Shown: positions 62,804-64,000 of the stretch, one piece after another | Layout: each line of letters begins with the position of its first letter | Numbering within the stretch: the first letter of the stretch is position 1 | Assembly (NCBI RefSeq): GCF_000832985.1 | Contig: NZ_CP009920.1 | Span: 2,046,001-2,110,000, forward strand | Reading direction: 5' to 3' | Origin: Priestia megaterium NBRC 15308 = ATCC 14581 | GTDB lineage: Bacteria; Bacillota; Bacilli; Bacillales; Bacillaceae_H | DNA length: 64,000 nucleotides | Notes under the pieces: model-generated | The model's database searches: none | What the model saw: only the letters and a program-made list of their open reading frames with translations | Told to the model about the DNA's origin: nothing | Made by a program: the position numbers and the translations under genes

Positions 62804-63817
62804 CTACGAACTTTTGTAGCGATTTCGAAATGGATATAATAGAACGGCTGTTACTAAAAATAAATTGACGATTCCATACATTGGATACAAAACGGCAATC
62901 AAAGTAGAAAAACCTAACTTTGTAAAGGGAATCATTAAAAGTAGCCAGCAGGCTGCCAGTTTCCAAAGAGATTGCACCTTTTCAGTATGAAAACGCGCGG
63001 TTAGTCCTAAGATTCCCGATACGGCTGTTGTATAAATTGCAATGAGCAAAACAATGCTCATTAAAAACAGCATCGTATAAGGAAAGTCTTTAAGAATAGC
63101 GAATAATGGAATTTCATAAGAAGAAAGAAGGCCTGAAACTTGAATAAGCGATTCATTATAAATAAAGGAAAGCCCCCCTAATAAAAACCCGCTGCCAACA
63201 CTTGCAATATAAATCTCTTTTTTGCTTTTAATTTCCTTTCCAATTGTAGATAATACCGCGACAAGAGGAAGAATATTTAACGCCGTAAAGGTAAAAGCAG
63301 CAGGCCAATTATGCTGAAGGTGCCAATCAGTTACTCCAGGATGACGTAAAACAAATGTAAGAAGGACACCAGCTAGTCCAATCATTAAGATTGGCATAAC
63401 GAAAGAATTGATAGAAAGAAGCCCATTTAATCCTCTTGAAAAAACAAAGACGATAAAAGCACTAAGAGCGCCAATTCCCCACCAATAAGGAACATGCCAC
63501 ATTTCCAATGTCGCCCCGCCGCCCGCGATCATAATCACCGTCGTCGTAAACAAATAAAAAACGATTAAAACATCATAGGCCGCAGCCCATCTCTTTCCTA
63601 TTAATTCAATTAGTACTGGGTAAAATTGATTGGTTCGGTAGCGATAGCTGATTTGCATAATCACATTGCAAGAAATCGCAAAAATAATAGAAAATAGAAA
63701 AATAGCAAGTCCGCTTTCTTCGCCAAAAAACTGCCATAGCTCTCTCCCTGAAGCATACCCAGCGCCTATCATGGTTCCCATAATTAAGAATATCCATTTA
63801 CATCCTGCTCTCCACAT
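62804..63817 (-). CDS. YkvI-family membrane protein (transporter-like)
   Basis: Protein of 337 aa with ten hydrophobic segments; GTMIGAGYASGRELWQFFG in the first helix region is the APC-superfamily unwound-helix pattern G-X-G-X-X-S-G-[RK]-E and is typical of YkvI proteins, while the middle holds TALNILPLVAVLSTIGKEI. It probably carries an amino acid or similar solute with Na+ or H+, but no substrate is known. It is 67 bp upstream of the MscS gene on the same strand and divergent from the yyaC-like gene. Confidence 0.8.
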   Translation of the reverse strand: MWRAGCKWIFLIMGTMIGAGYASGRELWQFFGEESGLAIFLFSIIFAISCNVIMQISYRYRTNQFYPVLIELIGKRWAAAYDVLIVFYLFTTTVIMIAGGGATLEMWHVPYWWGIGALSAFIVFVFSRGLNGLLSINSFVMPILMIGLAGVLLTFVLRHPGVTDWHLQHNWPAAFTFTALNILPLVAVLSTIGKEIKSKKEIYIASVGSGFLLGGLSFIYNESLIQVSGLLSSYEIPLFAILKDFPYTMLFLMSIVLLIAIYTTAVSGILGLTARFHTEKVQSLWKLAACWLLLMIPFTKLGFSTLIAVLYPMYGIVNLFLVTAVLLYPFRNRYKSS

Positions 63818-63903
63818 CGATTTTCCCCCAATCCATGAAATATATGTATAGAATCTTCAAAATCTTCGTATACTGTTACTATTATGTATAAGGAGTGGAC
63901 CCT

Positions 63904-64000
63904 ATGAATTTAAAATCTCCCTTCTTTGAGAAGACACAACATTCAACCCGCGTATTTCATGATGAAGAATCTGCTATAAAGAAGCTGAGTACACAGTTAC
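63904..64000 (+). CDS. yyaC: YyaC-like sporulation protein, 3'-truncated by the window edge
   Basis: Only the first 32 codons are present (MNLKSPFFEKTQHSTRVFHD...). A strong AAGGAGTGG site lies before the ATG. The position, divergent from the origin-proximal cluster and one gene before where spo0J would lie, and the start MNLKS suggest YyaC, a Gpr-like spore protein (DUF1256). The catalytic part lies outside the window, so the name rests on context and a short N-terminus. Confidence 0.55.
   Translation, partial: MNLKSPFFEKTQHSTRVFHDEESAIKKLSTQL

Noticed and set aside
1-64000. CRISPR array, prophage or IS element
   Set aside because: No spaced direct repeats of CRISPR type, no transposase, integrase or phage structural genes were seen.

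Overview
The window looks like a low-GC Gram-positive chromosome of the Bacillaceae, most like Priestia (Bacillus) megaterium, just left of oriC. The species is inferred from gene order, not proven. Diagnostic blocks on the minus strand are walR-walK-yycH-yycI-walJ-htrA-rlmH, purA, dnaB, rplI-gdpP-yybS, rpsF-ssb-rpsR and ychF. The last, partial gene resembles yyaC, which in Bacillus lies beside spo0J/soj. I see no prophage, insertion sequence or CRISPR array.

Layout. 1-5 kb: the 3' part of pdxK, a Cof-type HAD phosphatase, and a disaccharide locus. That locus is a beta-phosphoglucomutase divergent from a maltose-type PTS EIICB followed by an EEP-family phosphatase resembling maltose-6'-phosphate phosphatase. 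A cre-like operator lies at the predicted PTS start site. 5.4-13 kb: an AT-rich surface-glycan cluster (GT2, DUF2304, small DMT protein, GT4, DUF6020-like membrane protein, MurJ-like flippase, Wzy/ligase-like protein). 13-15 kb: a cation/proton antiporter. 15-21 kb: cydABDC (bd oxidase plus its ABC exporter), preceded by three related 16-bp dyads. 21-26 kb: a two-gene ThrE-type exporter, a LacI regulator, an esterase and a sugar porter. 26.0-26.37 kb: an intergenic repeat element. 26.4-28.4 kb: proBA.

28.7-40 kb: cstA with a cre-like site, katA with a perfect PerR box, a 40-residue zinc-ribbon gene, an OmpR-type two-component system with CTTAAG repeats, a cytoplasmic alpha-amylase, a DASS carboxylate transporter that shares the cyd dyad motif, and an RlmI-like methyltransferase. 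40-44 kb: a PhoX-type phosphatase behind a five-copy array with an 11-bp period, then a dihydrouridine synthase.

44-64 kb is the conserved origin-proximal core. It holds rlmH flanked by DnaA boxes, a CxxH/CxxC mini-gene, htrA, the wal operon, a four-tRNA cluster (Lys, Glu, Asp, Phe), purA, dnaB, rplI-gdpP-yybS, the S6-SSB-S18 operon with a candidate S6:S18 leader hairpin, ychF, a DUF951 gene, an MscS channel, a YkvI-family membrane protein and the start of the yyaC-like gene. Many starts were moved inward from the longest open frame because of clear Shine-Dalgarno spacing or family alignment; each entry says so.

The strongest leads for new biology are the 11-bp array between a small minus-strand frame and phoX, the dyad shared by cydA and the DASS gene, the minimal PTS/phosphatase/phosphoglucomutase maltose module, and the AT-rich glycan cluster.
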